This document shows, one piece after another, positions 31,223 through 41,570 of a stretch of DNA of 64,000 nt. The stretch is taken from positions 7,690,413-7,754,412 of the forward strand of contig JAJEKV010000003.1 in assembly GCA_021234155.1 (NCBI GenBank), given 5' to 3'. How positions within the stretch are numbered: position 1 is the stretch's first letter; every line of letters begins with the position of its first letter. Made by a program: the position numbers and the translations under genes. Under the pieces are notes generated by a model. The model did not search any database, had not been told where the DNA came from, and worked only from the letters and a program-made list of their open reading frames with translations. Origin of the DNA: Isoetes taiwanensis (Eukaryota; Streptophyta; Lycopodiopsida; Isoetales; Isoetaceae).

Positions 31223-31729
31223 TCATGTTATTACCTTTAGATACGCTCAATTAAAAATGAAGAACCAAAATAAAAATAACTTGAGTTGAGCATGCTTACA
31301 CGAATCAGATTACACTTGAGCTGGTGATATTTGATCTAGAACTTCCAAATCATGTTCTAAGCATTGCAAATTTGGAGTTACCCACAGAGATGCCATCCAA
31401 AGTACGTGTTTTTTATGCAGTTTATGATCTTAGGTAGATATGGTTCCTCTTGTTGATTAGCAGTGAGAAAAGGATGTGCAGATGAATAGCTAACAGTGCA
31501 AGTTTATTACCAGTGCTAATCTGATGAGCTTCTAATGGGAACTCAAAATGTATTGTAATGTTTTGCGAAATTCAAATCCTAAGATGGCTTGAATGAAAAT
31601 AAAACTTCGTAAAAGCTTTCATAGGAAGGGCAAGCTTGGGCAAGTGAAATTCATTGTGATGCAGTAGAACAATTTAGCCACGCCTCTTGTTTGAAGGAAT
31701 ACAATGCCTACTGACACTCTTCTTATTTT

Positions 31730-31840
31730 CTCTAATGCACTTGAGAGCTGTAAGGCAATAAACTCTTCGATATATCCACATTTTTTCTAGCTAGACAGAT
31801 GTGCAGATTGATTCATTTGCCCAGATGTGCAGTTCGTTTT
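31730..31840. repeat. Internal direct repeat of the transposon, copy 1
   Basis: AATGCACTTGAGAGCTGTAA through GCCCAGATGTGCAGTTCGTT is repeated at 32,459-32,568 with only a few changes. Within this copy TTTTTCTAGCTAGACA also recurs at about 31,838. The second copy ends exactly where the captured gene fragment begins. Confidence 0.85.
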
Positions 31841-32458
31841 TCTAGCTAGACAAATGTGCAGATTGAATTCATGCTTAACAGTAGAGATGGCCAAGAAGCA
31901 AATCAATGGATAAAGAGAGGAGAGAACTCCTAATTTGGCTGTATCTCAAAAAACATTGAATGCTTAAATGCCAAACAGAACCAAATGAAAAGGTAGACAC
32001 CAGGCCCAACTTAAATCTCATGTAAATCTCATGTTGTATCTCATATAATATTGGATACTTAAATGCCAAACAACCAAATGAAATGACTGCAAACTTTTTA
32101 CTTTAATAGTATGGAATGGTCCTGCTCATTGATAATAGTTTCTCCAACATATAATTGATTTCAGCCCATGCCTCCCTTTAGTTTCTGTAGAACTGAGCAT
32201 GTATATCTAAAGTCTCTAGAACTTGAATTCCACCTTGCAAACTCTGTTTGATTAAAGTAGTTTCTGTAAGGAGCTACCTTGGCAATACTGGAGAAAGAAT
32301 GTAACCTGTGATGGGGATTGTCAAAATACGAATTTAGGCCATTTAGGATGATGTGGTAGGCAGCCATTCAATCAGACTGTCTAAGTAATAGATCTAGAGT
32401 CCTAAAACGGGACTGGCATGTAATAAAACAGGGCTGGCATGTACTGGTCCAGATTCTC

Positions 32459-32568
32459 CAATGCACTTGAGAGCTGTAAGGCAACAAACTCTTCGATATA
32501 TCCACGTTTTTTCTAGCTAGACAGATGTGCATATTGATTCATTTGCCCAGATGTGCAGTTCGTTTCTA
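32459..32568. repeat. Internal direct repeat of the transposon, copy 2
   Basis: Near-identical to 31,730-31,840. Its right edge abuts the NAL1-like exon, which suggests the repeat marks a junction of the gene-capture event. Confidence 0.85.
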
Positions 32569-33040
32569 TGTAGGTCTGCTCCTTAGGTGTGACTGAAGAT
32601 GCACCAAAATAAGAAAATTGTACAACATCTACATCATATCAAACTCCTCCAGGACCCTGTACAATCAAGATGTAGTTAATTGAGAAGTAAAAGTACAGGA
32701 TACTCACGGACCTAGAACATTGGATAGCACAACAGAATATATTGGCACACTACAGTACAACATAATTTTTTAATGAAAACATCATTCACATAATGTTGGT
32801 TTTAGCAAAGACTTTTTTTACAAAGAAACAAGTTGGATGCATGCCTTACTCTCTGAAGAGAAAAACACACCTGTGTTGCAGTTGGAAGCTTCTGAGCATC
32901 AAAAAGCCATTGCTTATGAACGACAATGATTGCAGGTATATTTGTAAGAACACCATGTCTTGTACGAAAACCAAGCGCAGCTCCAAGGCTATATCTCCGA
33001 AGAACTTTGCTATGAAAAGCTCTGATGGTCATTAAGTCCA
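32569..33040 (-). pseudogene. Captured fragment of a NAL1-like protease-fold gene
   Basis: Two exons with an intact intron lie on the minus strand. Exon A (33,040-32,871) encodes MTIRAFHSKVLRRYSLGAAL, GFRTRHGVLTNIPAIIV and KLPTATQ. The intron (32,870-32,657, 214 bp) has GT at its 5' end (CAG/GTGTGT) and AG at its 3' end (TGTACAG/G). Exon B (32,656 to about 32,569) encodes GPGGV-stop-YDVDVVQFSYFGAS. These match the conserved N-terminal part of NARROW LEAF1-like plant proteins (trypsin-like fold), where the text reads ...GFR-R--VLT-IPAI-VFVARKVH-QWL--LPTALEGPGGVWCDVDVVEFSYFG. A five-residue deletion (FVARK), and a stop in place of Trp, show it is not functional. The retained intron means capture was from genomic DNA. 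Confidence 0.8.
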
Positions 33041-33514
33041 CTAAAGTTGCAGCTTGTGAATTCTCTGTTCTGTTTCAATATCTGCTTCCTTCTGTAGACC
33101 AATACTTATGCTTCTGGTCTGGAGATCCTTCCATCTTTAAGTAGCTATTTTTTCCATTTCTTTCTCACAACATTTGCCCAGCTTGTAAGAAAGCTTCAAA
33201 ATAAATGAGGGGTATAATAATAATAAAACCTCTGGGCTCCTGCATGTCCAATAAAAGCACAGAATTCGAAAGTGGGTTCTCACAGAACAGGGGCGGCAAA
33301 GGCTTGGATAGATAGGTAAGAATGGCAGCAGATTTTCATATGAGCAGATGCAAAAGAAAAGCTCTGCACGGATATTTACGCAGCAGGAAGCAGATGGGCT
33401 TTACATGGGCAACTGCTGTCGATTTAGGAATGGAAAAAATGTAAATTCAAGCAATAGCTTCTACTCAAACAGCTTTGTAGGCGATATCAAGAGGTGATCT
33501 CACCTGCATCCTCA

Positions 33515-33680
33515 CCTTCAACATATCAGAGCCTGAGTTACAGAAAATACCTCACCTTCTTGCAGCCTCGCCTTCAATGTATCAGAGCAGGCACAGCTCC
33601 GCAAGGCATAAATCTGGCTCTTGGCATACCTTCAGAGCATGCCTTGAAGGTTAGGATGCCTTCAACATATCAGAGCATGC
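33515..33680. repeat. Short dispersed repeat CCTTCAACATATCAGAGC
   Basis: The 18-base word occurs at about 33,515, 33,568 (with two changes) and 33,658, inside the transposon between the gene fragment and the right subterminal array. The spacing is irregular. ATCAGAGC resembles part of a tRNA-iMet primer-binding site, but no LTR adjoins it. Confidence 0.5.
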
Positions 33681-33856
33681 AGTGTGCCTAGATCTCCAGA
33701 CCAGCTCCGATAAACCCAAGACGATGTAGCCAGCGATGGGTTATTCTGTAGCAAAACCTTATGTAAAAGCCAGCGCCAGACTAAAATGGTAGGCGCTAAG
33801 TCTCTAGAGAAAGATCGCCTGAAAAAACAGAAATGCCATGCCTCTGTGAAAACCAA

Positions 33857-34388
33857 AACGTATTCTGGAATACAAAGTGTATTCCAGAATAAGATTCCCT
33901 CTATCATTTGTAACCCAAATCCTGTATCCCTGGTCCCCCAAAACAAAAAAAAAAAAAACTCCTTTTATTAATTATAACCTTCTTCGTGTATCCCCACAAA
34001 ACACATACAAAAAAATTCTAAGGTGATTGAAATAAATTGAAAATGACATAGTTGCTGCTTTGTTTTTCCTCTAGCTCTTCCTGAATAGGATGTATATTCT
34101 AGAATACAAAAATTGTTTGATATTTTTTTTTTCGTCTCATTATTCTGGAATAGCAAGTGTATTCCAGAATACAAAAAGGATTTCTCGTGTTCGAACACAG
34201 TATCCCTTTTCCGCAAACTTCGACTTGTACTTGTGTCTCAAAAAATTCTGGAATACACTTTGGATTCGAGCAAAAACAAAATTGTATTCCGGAATACACT
34301 TTGACTTTTAAGAAAAGCAAAAGTGTATTCCGGAATACACTTTTGTTATCTGCAAATAGCAAAAGTGTATTCCGGAATATAATTTTAG
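33857..34388. repeat. Right subterminal palindrome array of the transposon
   Basis: About eight copies of GTATTCYGGAATAC or close variants occur, the most regular being at 34,283-34,380 (TTGTATTCCGGAATACACTT and similar). They match the left array. The palindromes also create open frames on both strands in this region that should not be annotated. Confidence 0.85.
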
Positions 34389-34741
34389 TACTTTTAAATA
34401 TTATATCATTAAAAAATGACACATTGTAACCTAAAAGTACCTTTTCTGGACAATCCAAGCTAATAAAATGTTGTATAGGACGTACACTTAAATTAGTGGT
34501 TTTCTCTAAAAACACACTCCAGGTAAATTCTAACTGTTATGAAAAGTGTCATTTTGACATAGTCAATTTCCTCTTTGCACAAAAAAATGAGTGATTTTGG
34601 GGGGGTCAAAATGCAATTTTATGACCAAAATAAATTTTTTACCTCATTTTAGCTCTTTTTTGGAAAAAAGAGGAATCTTTGAGGAATATTCCTTTTGCTC
34701 CTGTTTCAATGATTTGCTCCCGTTTAATAAGCAACCTTGTT

Positions 34742-35401
34742 ACTTCTAGTGAAGTATGGAAGTATTTGGAAAAAACTTATATAAAGGAGACTATGCATGA
34801 AGTGCTTAGTCTCCGCAAGGATCTTACATCATTGCAGTATCGTTTGAGTGATTCGTTTGACGAACATGTGGATAAATTTAAAGCGCTTCTAGAAGCACTG
34901 TCCGCAGCTGGTGCTAGTATTCCGCATGATCAACATGTTGTTCATTTTCTGGAATCCATGCCGGAAGAGCTTCAGACTCTTACGATAGTTTTAGCCAACA
35001 AGAAATCTATGACCTTAGATCGGGCTTGTGAAAAAGATGGAGTACGAAAATTACAAAGGCAATCTATGCAAGGCGATCAAGCTTTAATTGTTGATAATAA
35101 GAAACGAGGTCGAGAAGATGAAAAGGCTCTTGTCACTGATACTAGGCGGAGTCGTGGCCGTGGTCGCAGCCGAGGCCGTGGTGGTGGCAATCAGCAGTTG
35201 GCTAGACTTGAGCAACCTAAATCAGAGACTGTTTGTACCTATTGTAAAAAGCCAAATCATGTGGAAAGCGGATGTTATTACAAACGTTTTGTGAATGAGC
35301 ATAAAGCTTTACTTCAAGCAATTCGAGATGGACCTCCTATTCGCGATGAACATGCTAGTATTGCATGTGATGAAGCTTCTGAAGCTGCTTTCTCTACATG
35401 A
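34742..35401 (+). pseudogene. gag: Copia-2 gag, C-terminal part with zinc knuckle
   Basis: Resumes after the transposon with SSEVWKYLEKTYIKE, then LSDSFDEHVDKFKALLEALS and VHFLESMPEEL, the capsid region. An arginine/glycine-rich stretch (RRSRGRGRSRGRGGG) precedes the zinc knuckle CTYCKKPNHVESGC (CX2CX4HX4C; 35,234-35,275). The frame ends at a TGA (35,399-35,401) just before the protease, which lies in the same frame. The TGA may be a mutated TGG or a real gag terminator; the former fits the single-polyprotein habit of Copia. Confidence 0.88.
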
Positions 35402-35413
35402 ACTGTTGTTTCC

Positions 35414-36376
35414 ATGACTGTTGATTCAGGTGCCACACAACATATGACATTCCATAAGCACTGGTTAAAGAATTATCAGCCACTTTCAGTTCAAAAGCTT
35501 GTATTTCTTGGTGATAACACAAGTCATGAGGTCAAAGGCATTGGAGATCTTCATATTGATACTCCTAATGGGATACAAGTTTTGCATGGTATTTTACATG
35601 TTCCTGGTTTGCGCCGCAATCTTGTTTCAGTCTCTAGACTCGCAGATCTTGGCTTGATCATACAGTTTGATAGACGGTGGTGTAAATTTATTCAAGATGG
35701 CTGTGTTCTTGGAGTTGCTCCACGAGAAGGTCATCTTTATGAATTTAGGTTGACCGATGATTTTGTGAATCTTATGACTGCCAGTGGAGATGAATCGAGT
35801 ACATTGTGGCATCGTCGTTTTGCACATGTAAACTTTCAATATTTATTGGACATGGCCTCTGATAGAATCATGGATAATCTATCATTGAGTAGCACTGCAT
35901 CTATGGGTGTATGTGAGGCATGTGCTGTTGGAAAGCAACATCGCCGTCCTTTCAATGTGAAAGGCAAACGTGCAACACAGCTTTTGGAGCTTGTGCATGC
36001 TGATATATGTGGCCCACTACCTTATGCTTTGAGTGGTGCGCGATATTTCATCTTATTTGTGGATGATTTTTCTCGTAGAGCTTTTGTGTATTTTATCTCT
36101 ACGAAGTCCCAAGTATTCACCAAATTTCAAGTGTTTAAAAATATGGTGGAGACTCAGACTGGCAAAGTGATCCAGAGATTACGTACTGACAATGGTGGAG
36201 AATTTACTTCTACTCAATTCAAGTGTTATTGTGAAGAGCATGGTATAGTTCGTGAGCATACCATTCCTTATTCTCCTCAGCAAAATGGTGTTGCTGAGCG
36301 CAAGAATCGTACGATAACCAATGCTGTTCGATGTATGCTTATTCATGCTGATTTGGATAAGTCATTTTGGGCGTAA
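35414..36376 (+). pseudogene. Copia-2 protease and integrase
   Basis: The protease begins at once with MTVDSGATQHMTF, carrying the DSG active site. The integrase zinc-binding region reads LWHRRFAHVNFQYLLDMASD ... CEACAVGKQHRRPF (HHCC complete). The core has HADICGPL and LFVDDFSRRAF, TDNGGEF, and YSPQQNGVAERKNRT, giving the D, D, E triad. The frame ends at 36,376 with SFWA-stop; a one-base loss there moves the continuation (KPSSLFYVKNRAV) into another frame. Up to that point the sequence looks intact. Confidence 0.92.
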
Positions 36377-37442
36377 GCCGTCTTCTTTGTTTTATGTCAA
36401 AAATCGAGCGGTAAACTCTTCTCTAAAAGGTGTGACTCCTTTGCAATTATGGTCAGGAGTAAAACCAAATGTTCAAAATTTGCGAGTTTTTGGTTGTTTA
36501 GCCTATGTTCATATTCCAAAAGAGAAGAGAAAGAAGCTTGACCCAGTCGGCCTCAAAGCCATCTTTGTAGGCTATGCTGTCGAGGCACAGGGATATCGAT
36601 TTTATGATATTGCTACGCGAAGAGTCATTACTAGTCGTGATGCAGTTTTTGATGAGTCTACTATGGCTAACATGGTTACTTCTCGTCATGACCCTAATGT
36701 TATTCTTCATGATTTTCAGCTACTTGATAGTGAATTAAATCCTAATGTGGATGCTGTAAATCCTAATGTGGATCCTCATGTTGAAAATGGACTTGTAAAT
36801 CCTGAAGTAGAAGATGATTTTGTACAGGAGTTTGATTTATATGATGGTGCTGATGAGGATCATGATGGTCTACTTGATGTAGAAGTTGGGGTTCCTGATA
36901 ATGAGACTCCAATACGACGGCCATGGAAGCCTACTAAACGGATCTTGGAATATCATGCTGCTTTAGCTACTAGTACAGATCCAGTTACAGTAAAAGAGGC
37001 TATGTCTTTGCCACAAGCTGAGAATTGGCGTATGGCTATGGAAGCAGAGTTTGAATCTCTTATCAACAAAGGTACTTGGGAGCTTGTTGAAAATCCTGAA
37101 GGACGAAAGCCAATTAAATGTAAATGGGTCTTTCGCTCCAAGTACAAAGCAGATGGCTCGTTTGATAAGTTCAAAGCACGATTAGTTGCGAAAGGATACT
37201 CGCAAGTGGCTGGAATCGATTATGAGGAAACTTTCTCACCTGTTGTTCGTCTCACTAGTTTGAGAGTTTTGTTAGCATTTGCTACTCAATATGGTTTGTT
37301 TGTACATCAAATGGATGTCAAAACTACATTTCTCAATGGAGATCTTAGTGAAGAAATCTACATGAGTCAACCAGAAGGTTTTGAAGTACGTGGCAATGAA
37401 ACACTGGTTTGTCGCTTGCGGAAGGCTTTATATTATTTCTGA
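36377..37442 (+). pseudogene. Copia-2 integrase C-terminus and RT N-terminal half
   Basis: Continues with TPLQLWSGVKPNVQNLRVFG and KKLDPVGLKAIFVGYAVEAQ, the integrase C-terminal box, then an acidic linker with NPNVD repeats (36,735-36,790). The RT follows: WRMAMEAEFESLINKGTWEL, KCKWVFRSKYKADGS, KARLVAKGYSQVAGIDY and VHQMDVKTTFLNGDLSEEIY. The frame closes at 37,442 after CRLRKALYYF, where the usual YGLKQSPR...W segment (about 20 residues) is missing. Confidence 0.9.
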
Positions 37443-38520
37443 CGGATTTCTACCAAGTTCTGCAGATTTCAATGTGTATCTTAAGCAAAATCAAGAACAC
37501 TTTGTAGTGATTGCGCTTTATGTGGATGATACTATCTTGGTATCTAATAATTTCGAATACTTGCAAGCAGCCAAGATGAGACTATCTTCTGCATTTGAGA
37601 TGGTTGACATGGGGGAAATACACTCATGTTTAGGTATTCAGGTCAAGCGAGATAAAGACAAAGGTTTGCTTCAACTCTCACAGTCTAAGTACATTGAGAC
37701 ACTTCTTGAGAAATTTGGGTTACTTTCTGCTAAAGAGCAACCTACTCCATTGCCGGTTGGTTCCACGAAAACAAGAATGTCGAAGAGGCAGTGTCCAGTG
37801 GCTTATGAGGATCAGCTAGAAATGCAGAAGTGTCCTTATGCAAGTCTTGTAGGAGCTCTTATGTATCTTGCAAATGCAACTAGACCAGATATTAGTTACG
37901 CTGCTAATACTCTTGGCCAATTCATGACTAATCCTGGCAAAGAACATTGGCATAATGCTAAGCGTGTTTTGAGATATCTTAAGAGCACTATTCATTATGG
38001 TATCACATATAGTAAGCAGACAGGTTTGAATGCTTTCAGGTTGCTTGGATATACAGATGCAGATTGGGGTGGTTGTCCAGACACATATAGATCAACAAGT
38101 GGTTGTTGTTTCTTTTTAGGAAAATCTCTGGTGTCTTGGATGAGTAAGAAGCAACGATGTGTTTCACTTTCTACTGCTGAAGCAGAATATGTTGCTGCAT
38201 CTTTGGCGAGTCGCGAACTTGTTTGGTTGCGACGCTTGTTAGAATGCTTAAGACAAGTTCAGGATGGACCGAGTATACTTATGTGTGATAATCAAAGTGC
38301 TATAGCTTTATCAAAAGATGAAGTTCTACATTCCAAATCCAAGCACATCGAGTTACATAATCATTATGTTAAGCTTGAAGTTGCAAAGCGCGTACTTAAG
38401 TTGGAATATTGTCCAACTACAGCTATGGTTGTAGACATTTTCACTAAGCCTCTAGGTGAAAAGAGACATCAAGACAATGTTAAAGCTCTTGGTGTCCTTG
38501 AGAACAAGCATAAATATTAG
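37443..38520 (+). pseudogene. Copia-2 RT C-terminal half and RNase H
   Basis: After the deletion the frame reads DGFLPSSADFNVYLK, then the RT active site ALYVDDTILVSNN, MGEIHSCLGIQVKRD and ATRPDISYAANTLGQF. RNase H supplies LLGYTDADWGGCPDTYRSTS, STAEAEYVAASLASRELVWL, LMCDNQSAIALSKDE and SKSKHIELHNHYVK; catalytic D, E and D are kept. The stop is at 38,518-38,520. The half is otherwise undamaged. Confidence 0.92.
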
Positions 38521-38589
38521 AAGATTGTAGCACTCGGGTTTTTTCCTTTGTGACCACCAAAGGTTTTTTTCATCCGAGTGCGAGACCAA

Positions 38590-38696
38590 ATTTGCAGGTG
38601 GGGAGATTATCTATAAGTTGCAATATTTGGTCTTCTTTCTTAGACACAATATTTTTCTATATTTTAAAAGGTGAAAGACTAAAGTCGCAGGTGGGG
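38590..38696 (+). promoter_or_regulatory. Duplicated Copia-2 polypurine tract
   Basis: GCAGGTGGGG occurs at about 38,595-38,604 and again at 38,687-38,696. Only the second directly adjoins the 3' LTR and is the expected plus-strand primer. The first shares about 20 bases of context with it, so the tract and its surroundings were duplicated. Confidence 0.75.
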
Positions 38697-38891
38697 TGTT
38701 AGCGAGGCTGCCTATTCTTAGGCAGCGTGCCTTTATTAAAAGGCAACGTAGCTACTATTAGTCTTTACCTTTTACCATAAAAATATCTTTTATGGATTAT
38801 ATATTGTACACGATTCATTCAATGAAAGTATCTTCTTTTGTGGTCAATATTTCTTTCACTTGTTTTCATAGTAAACTAGAAAAGTTCAACA
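38697..38891 (+). repeat. Copia-2 3' LTR (195 bp)
   Basis: TGTTAGCGAGGCTGCC to AAAAGTTCAACA, with intact TG...CA ends. It differs from the 5' LTR at the first base, one T/C in the GTACACG word and one T/C in a T-run. Confidence 0.95.
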
Positions 38892-38896
38892 GGTTT

Positions 38897-39715
38897 AAGT
38901 TCCAGGGTCGTTGATGTACGCATGAGAAGTGTTATCCCTTACGTCTGGTAGTTGTTTAATCCCGAATTATATTGCTAGCATGACAACACAGGTAGGTATG
39001 GAGATTGCTGAATGCACCAACTGGGGATTCTTATTGCGAGAGAAAACTTTACACTACAAATAAATTATGATTCTCCAAAAGGAAATTAGCGGAGAATTTA
39101 TCCTCTATTCACCATGTATTCAGCCATTAATCACTTTCACTAGATGGAGAAGTTTCACCTTAAGGTTGTGGATAACTAGTGGTGAAACTTGGAGAATTGA
39201 TGGTGAATTTTGGACTGGATTCACCATTTATTCACCTCTAATTTACCATCAGAATTTCTATTTCCATTCTCCATGTATTCAGCTCTAATTCACCTCCAAT
39301 TGACCATCAGAATTTCTACTTCCATTATTTATGCAATTCCAATACAATCACCACTTCATTTCTAAAAAATTCTTATACATTCACCACTTCATTTCTGAAA
39401 TATGAAAATATCTGAGCAATTTCTGAGCAAAAGTATATAAATTATTTCCAGCATTATAGGTTGCTTCTAGAATATAGGTTGCTTCTAGAATGCTGGAGAT
39501 AACGAGATGTAAATTAAAGGACCTTATAAATTAAAGGACCTTATGATTTGGTTCTTTATGACTGTAACTTGCTTGAAGGAAACCAGTCATTTGACACGGT
39601 TTCAAAGCCTATGGAATTTACAAGGAGTGCAAATAGTGCAGACTAGGGCAATCTAAGATTGTTCTCGAGCTGTCTGATATAATTTTATTATTGGGTATAG
39701 AAGACAATGAGCATT
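38897..39715. other. Intergenic DNA, no gene seen
   Basis: AT-rich. Degenerate repeats of TTCACC-TGTATTCAGC with CATCAGAATTTCTA lie at about 39,105-39,340. TATAGGTTGCTTCTAGAAT is doubled near 39,456-39,492. No recognisable gene. Confidence 0.4.
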
Positions 39716-40771
39716 TTTCTAAGATATAGATGTGGGGACAATCATATGTAAGCTTGGTGGAAGCATGCAAGTTTATGAATACAATGCCAAATTGGAACGA
39801 CATATCCTGGCAGCAATGATTTTAGAATATATTAAGGATGGCTTTTGGAACAAGCACGGGAGCTTTCCGACACATTGCCAAATCCTAATATTGTGTCACG
39901 GATATGTGCCAAAATCAAAGCCTACTTGCTTGGAATACTATGAGAACATGCAAAATCAGGGGTTAAAGCCAACAATTTTATTCATCCAAATGTAGTCAAG
40001 GCTTGTGGGCGTATGGGGTCTTTGGGACAGGCCAAGAGAGTCCATTAACAAATTTTAAATCCATGTAAGATTGTTATAGGAAGTATGTATGGTAATATAT
40101 ATGCCAAACGTAGGAGCTTATTAGAGGCACATGAAGCCTTGATTAGAATGCCAAGTATTGGACATTGTGGCTCCTGCTTATGCAGAGCTTGCTCTGTTGG
40201 GCAGTGTCGATATGCATCAAATTAAATGATGAATCTCCTTGGTCGTGCAAGATGTTTGATGGTTAGTGCTTGTAGAACACATGGAAATACGGAGTTAGGA
40301 AGATGTTGCTTTGGTGGGATATTAAGGATAGGTTTATGGCTGCATATATCTTCATGTCAGGCATATATTCTGATGCCCAGATATGGGAAGAGACTGCAAA
40401 AGAGCTTAGACAATGATGAAAGAAACCTGCGAAGGCATAGATTGAGAAATTGATAAACCATGTCCATGAATTTAATGTCAGGGATAAATCACGCAGAAAA
40501 AGTCAGGAGAGGTTTTCAGTGTTAAAGAGATTAAGTAGACAAATGCAGAATGAACGTTTCATGCCAAAATTGGACCTAGTGTTGCAGAGAATATCATATG
40601 TGGTGGGGAAGGAAGCATTTGGAGAGACTTGCAATAGCTTCTGGACTTACCAGCACAACCCCAGGTGCAACACTTCATGTTATAAAGAAATCAGAGACCT
40701 AAGAAATCAGAGATAGCTACTGCGCCCACACTGTTTCAAAGATGGGTTCTGTTCTTTTGGGTATTATCATT
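39716..40771 (+). pseudogene. DYW-type pentatricopeptide repeat pseudogene
   Basis: Pieces in all three frames follow the order of a plant organelle RNA-editing PPR protein. PPR units: LEYYENMQNQGLKPT (39,929 region), VVKACGRMGSLGQAKRVH and LLEAHEALIRMPS. The E domain: NLLGRARCL, SACRTHGNTELGRCCFGGIL, YIFMSGIYSDAQIWEETAKE and VHEFNVRDKS. The DYW domain survives as traces: NTSCYKEI (family H-IKN-RVC) and CFKDGFCSFGYYH at 40,727-40,768 (family HHFKDG-CSCGDYW), followed by the stop. Zinc-binding residues of the deaminase are lost. No introns are apparent, as usual for this class. The parent would have acted in mitochondria or plastids. Confidence 0.75.
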
Positions 40772-40857
40772 AGTGTTCTAATCGAAGAATGATAATGGTT
40801 TACGTTTTGTCCTTTGAATCGTAAGAGGCCAACATCTCACTATTTAGTGGCAGATGA

Positions 40858-41036
40858 GATTCAAATGATAAAGGTCGGAATTTCTCCCCTGCTCCCAATT
40901 TATCCTATATGATGGCTTTCCTTTTGTGAAGACCACAAGTAATGATGAATATTCACATGATAAAGGTCAGAATTTCATCCTGCGCCCAATTTATTCTATA
41001 TGATGCCTTTCCTTTTTCATGAAGATCACAAGTAAA
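40858..41036. repeat. About 92-bp tandem duplication
   Basis: Two copies containing ATGATAAAGGTCGGAATTTC or ATGATAAAGGTCAGAATTTC, then CCCAATTTAT-CTATATGATG and ending ATCACAAGTAA or ACCACAAGTAA. They follow the PPR pseudogene directly. Confidence 0.8.
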
Positions 41037-41570
41037 AAGGTGTGGGCTCTTCTTAAGAACACTGGAATTGTACTAAAGTGCATGTTGTTGCATTGAAAAA
41101 CATATGCTGATGGTTTCACCCCACCTCCCCAAACAGTTGCCTTCTTGGTTACTTCTCATGGCTCAGCCTCAAACATGGACATATTGCTACTGCATTGATA
41201 TTAAGCTACGTGTTCAAGTTACCACCACCATAATGTGCGTGGTAGCTAGGACTTTCAAATCAAGACAAAAGATTTTGCAAGGATATTTTTCTTCAACAAA
41301 GACATTGAAGCTACAAGAAGCATATCAGTTCAAAGTTACCAAAAGACAAGCGGTAAGGTAGATGCAATATCATATAGATTTTGAAGAAGAAAAGTTGGTC
41401 ACGTTATTTATAAATCCAAAATGGCTGGGATGTGGAAGAATAAAATTATAATCAGATTAATATGGACAGAATCATAAGGCATTGAACTTACTACATTTGG
41501 TGTATCAAGTCTTTCTGTTAAGCATAAAGTTATCATGCCTTGGCCATCGCTGCAAAGGAGAGATGAACCA

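Larger units (their letters stand above)
30532..34736 (-). mobile_element. Pack-MULE-like transposon (4.2 kb) in Copia-2 gag
   Basis: It is flanked by perfect 9-bp copies of TTGTTACTT (30,523-30,531 and 34,737-34,745), as for Mutator-like elements. Terminal repeats share TTGCNNATTAAACGGGAG. If AACAAG...CTTGTT are counted as the true ends, the repeat reads 25 bases and the duplication shrinks to ACTT. The host gag resumes in frame (DFVT / SSEVWKYLE). Inside are arrays of a 14-bp palindrome near both ends and two exons of a NAL1-like gene. No transposase is visible, so it depended on an autonomous partner. Strand is given for the captured gene. Confidence 0.85.
29992..38891 (+). mobile_element. 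Copia-2: full-length Ty1/Copia element with nested transposon
   Basis: The two 195-bp LTRs differ at only about three positions, and the 5-bp target duplication GGTTT is identical (29,987-29,991 and 38,892-38,896), so this is a relatively young insertion. The order gag - protease - integrase - RT - RNase H is complete. The total of 8,900 bp includes a 4.2 kb DNA transposon in gag; without it the element is about 4.7 kb, normal for Copia. A stop between gag and protease, a frameshift in integrase and a deletion in RT make it defective. Confidence 0.95.

Noticed and set aside
33505-33680. Primer-binding sites in the ATCAGAGC words
   Set aside because: The match covers only ATCAGAGC, there is no adjoining LTR, and the longer repeated word CCTTCAACATATCAGAGC explains it.
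34099-34515. 138-codon minus-strand frame, with overlapping plus-strand frames
   Set aside because: All lie in the palindromic GTATTCYGGAATAC array, which reads open on both strands.
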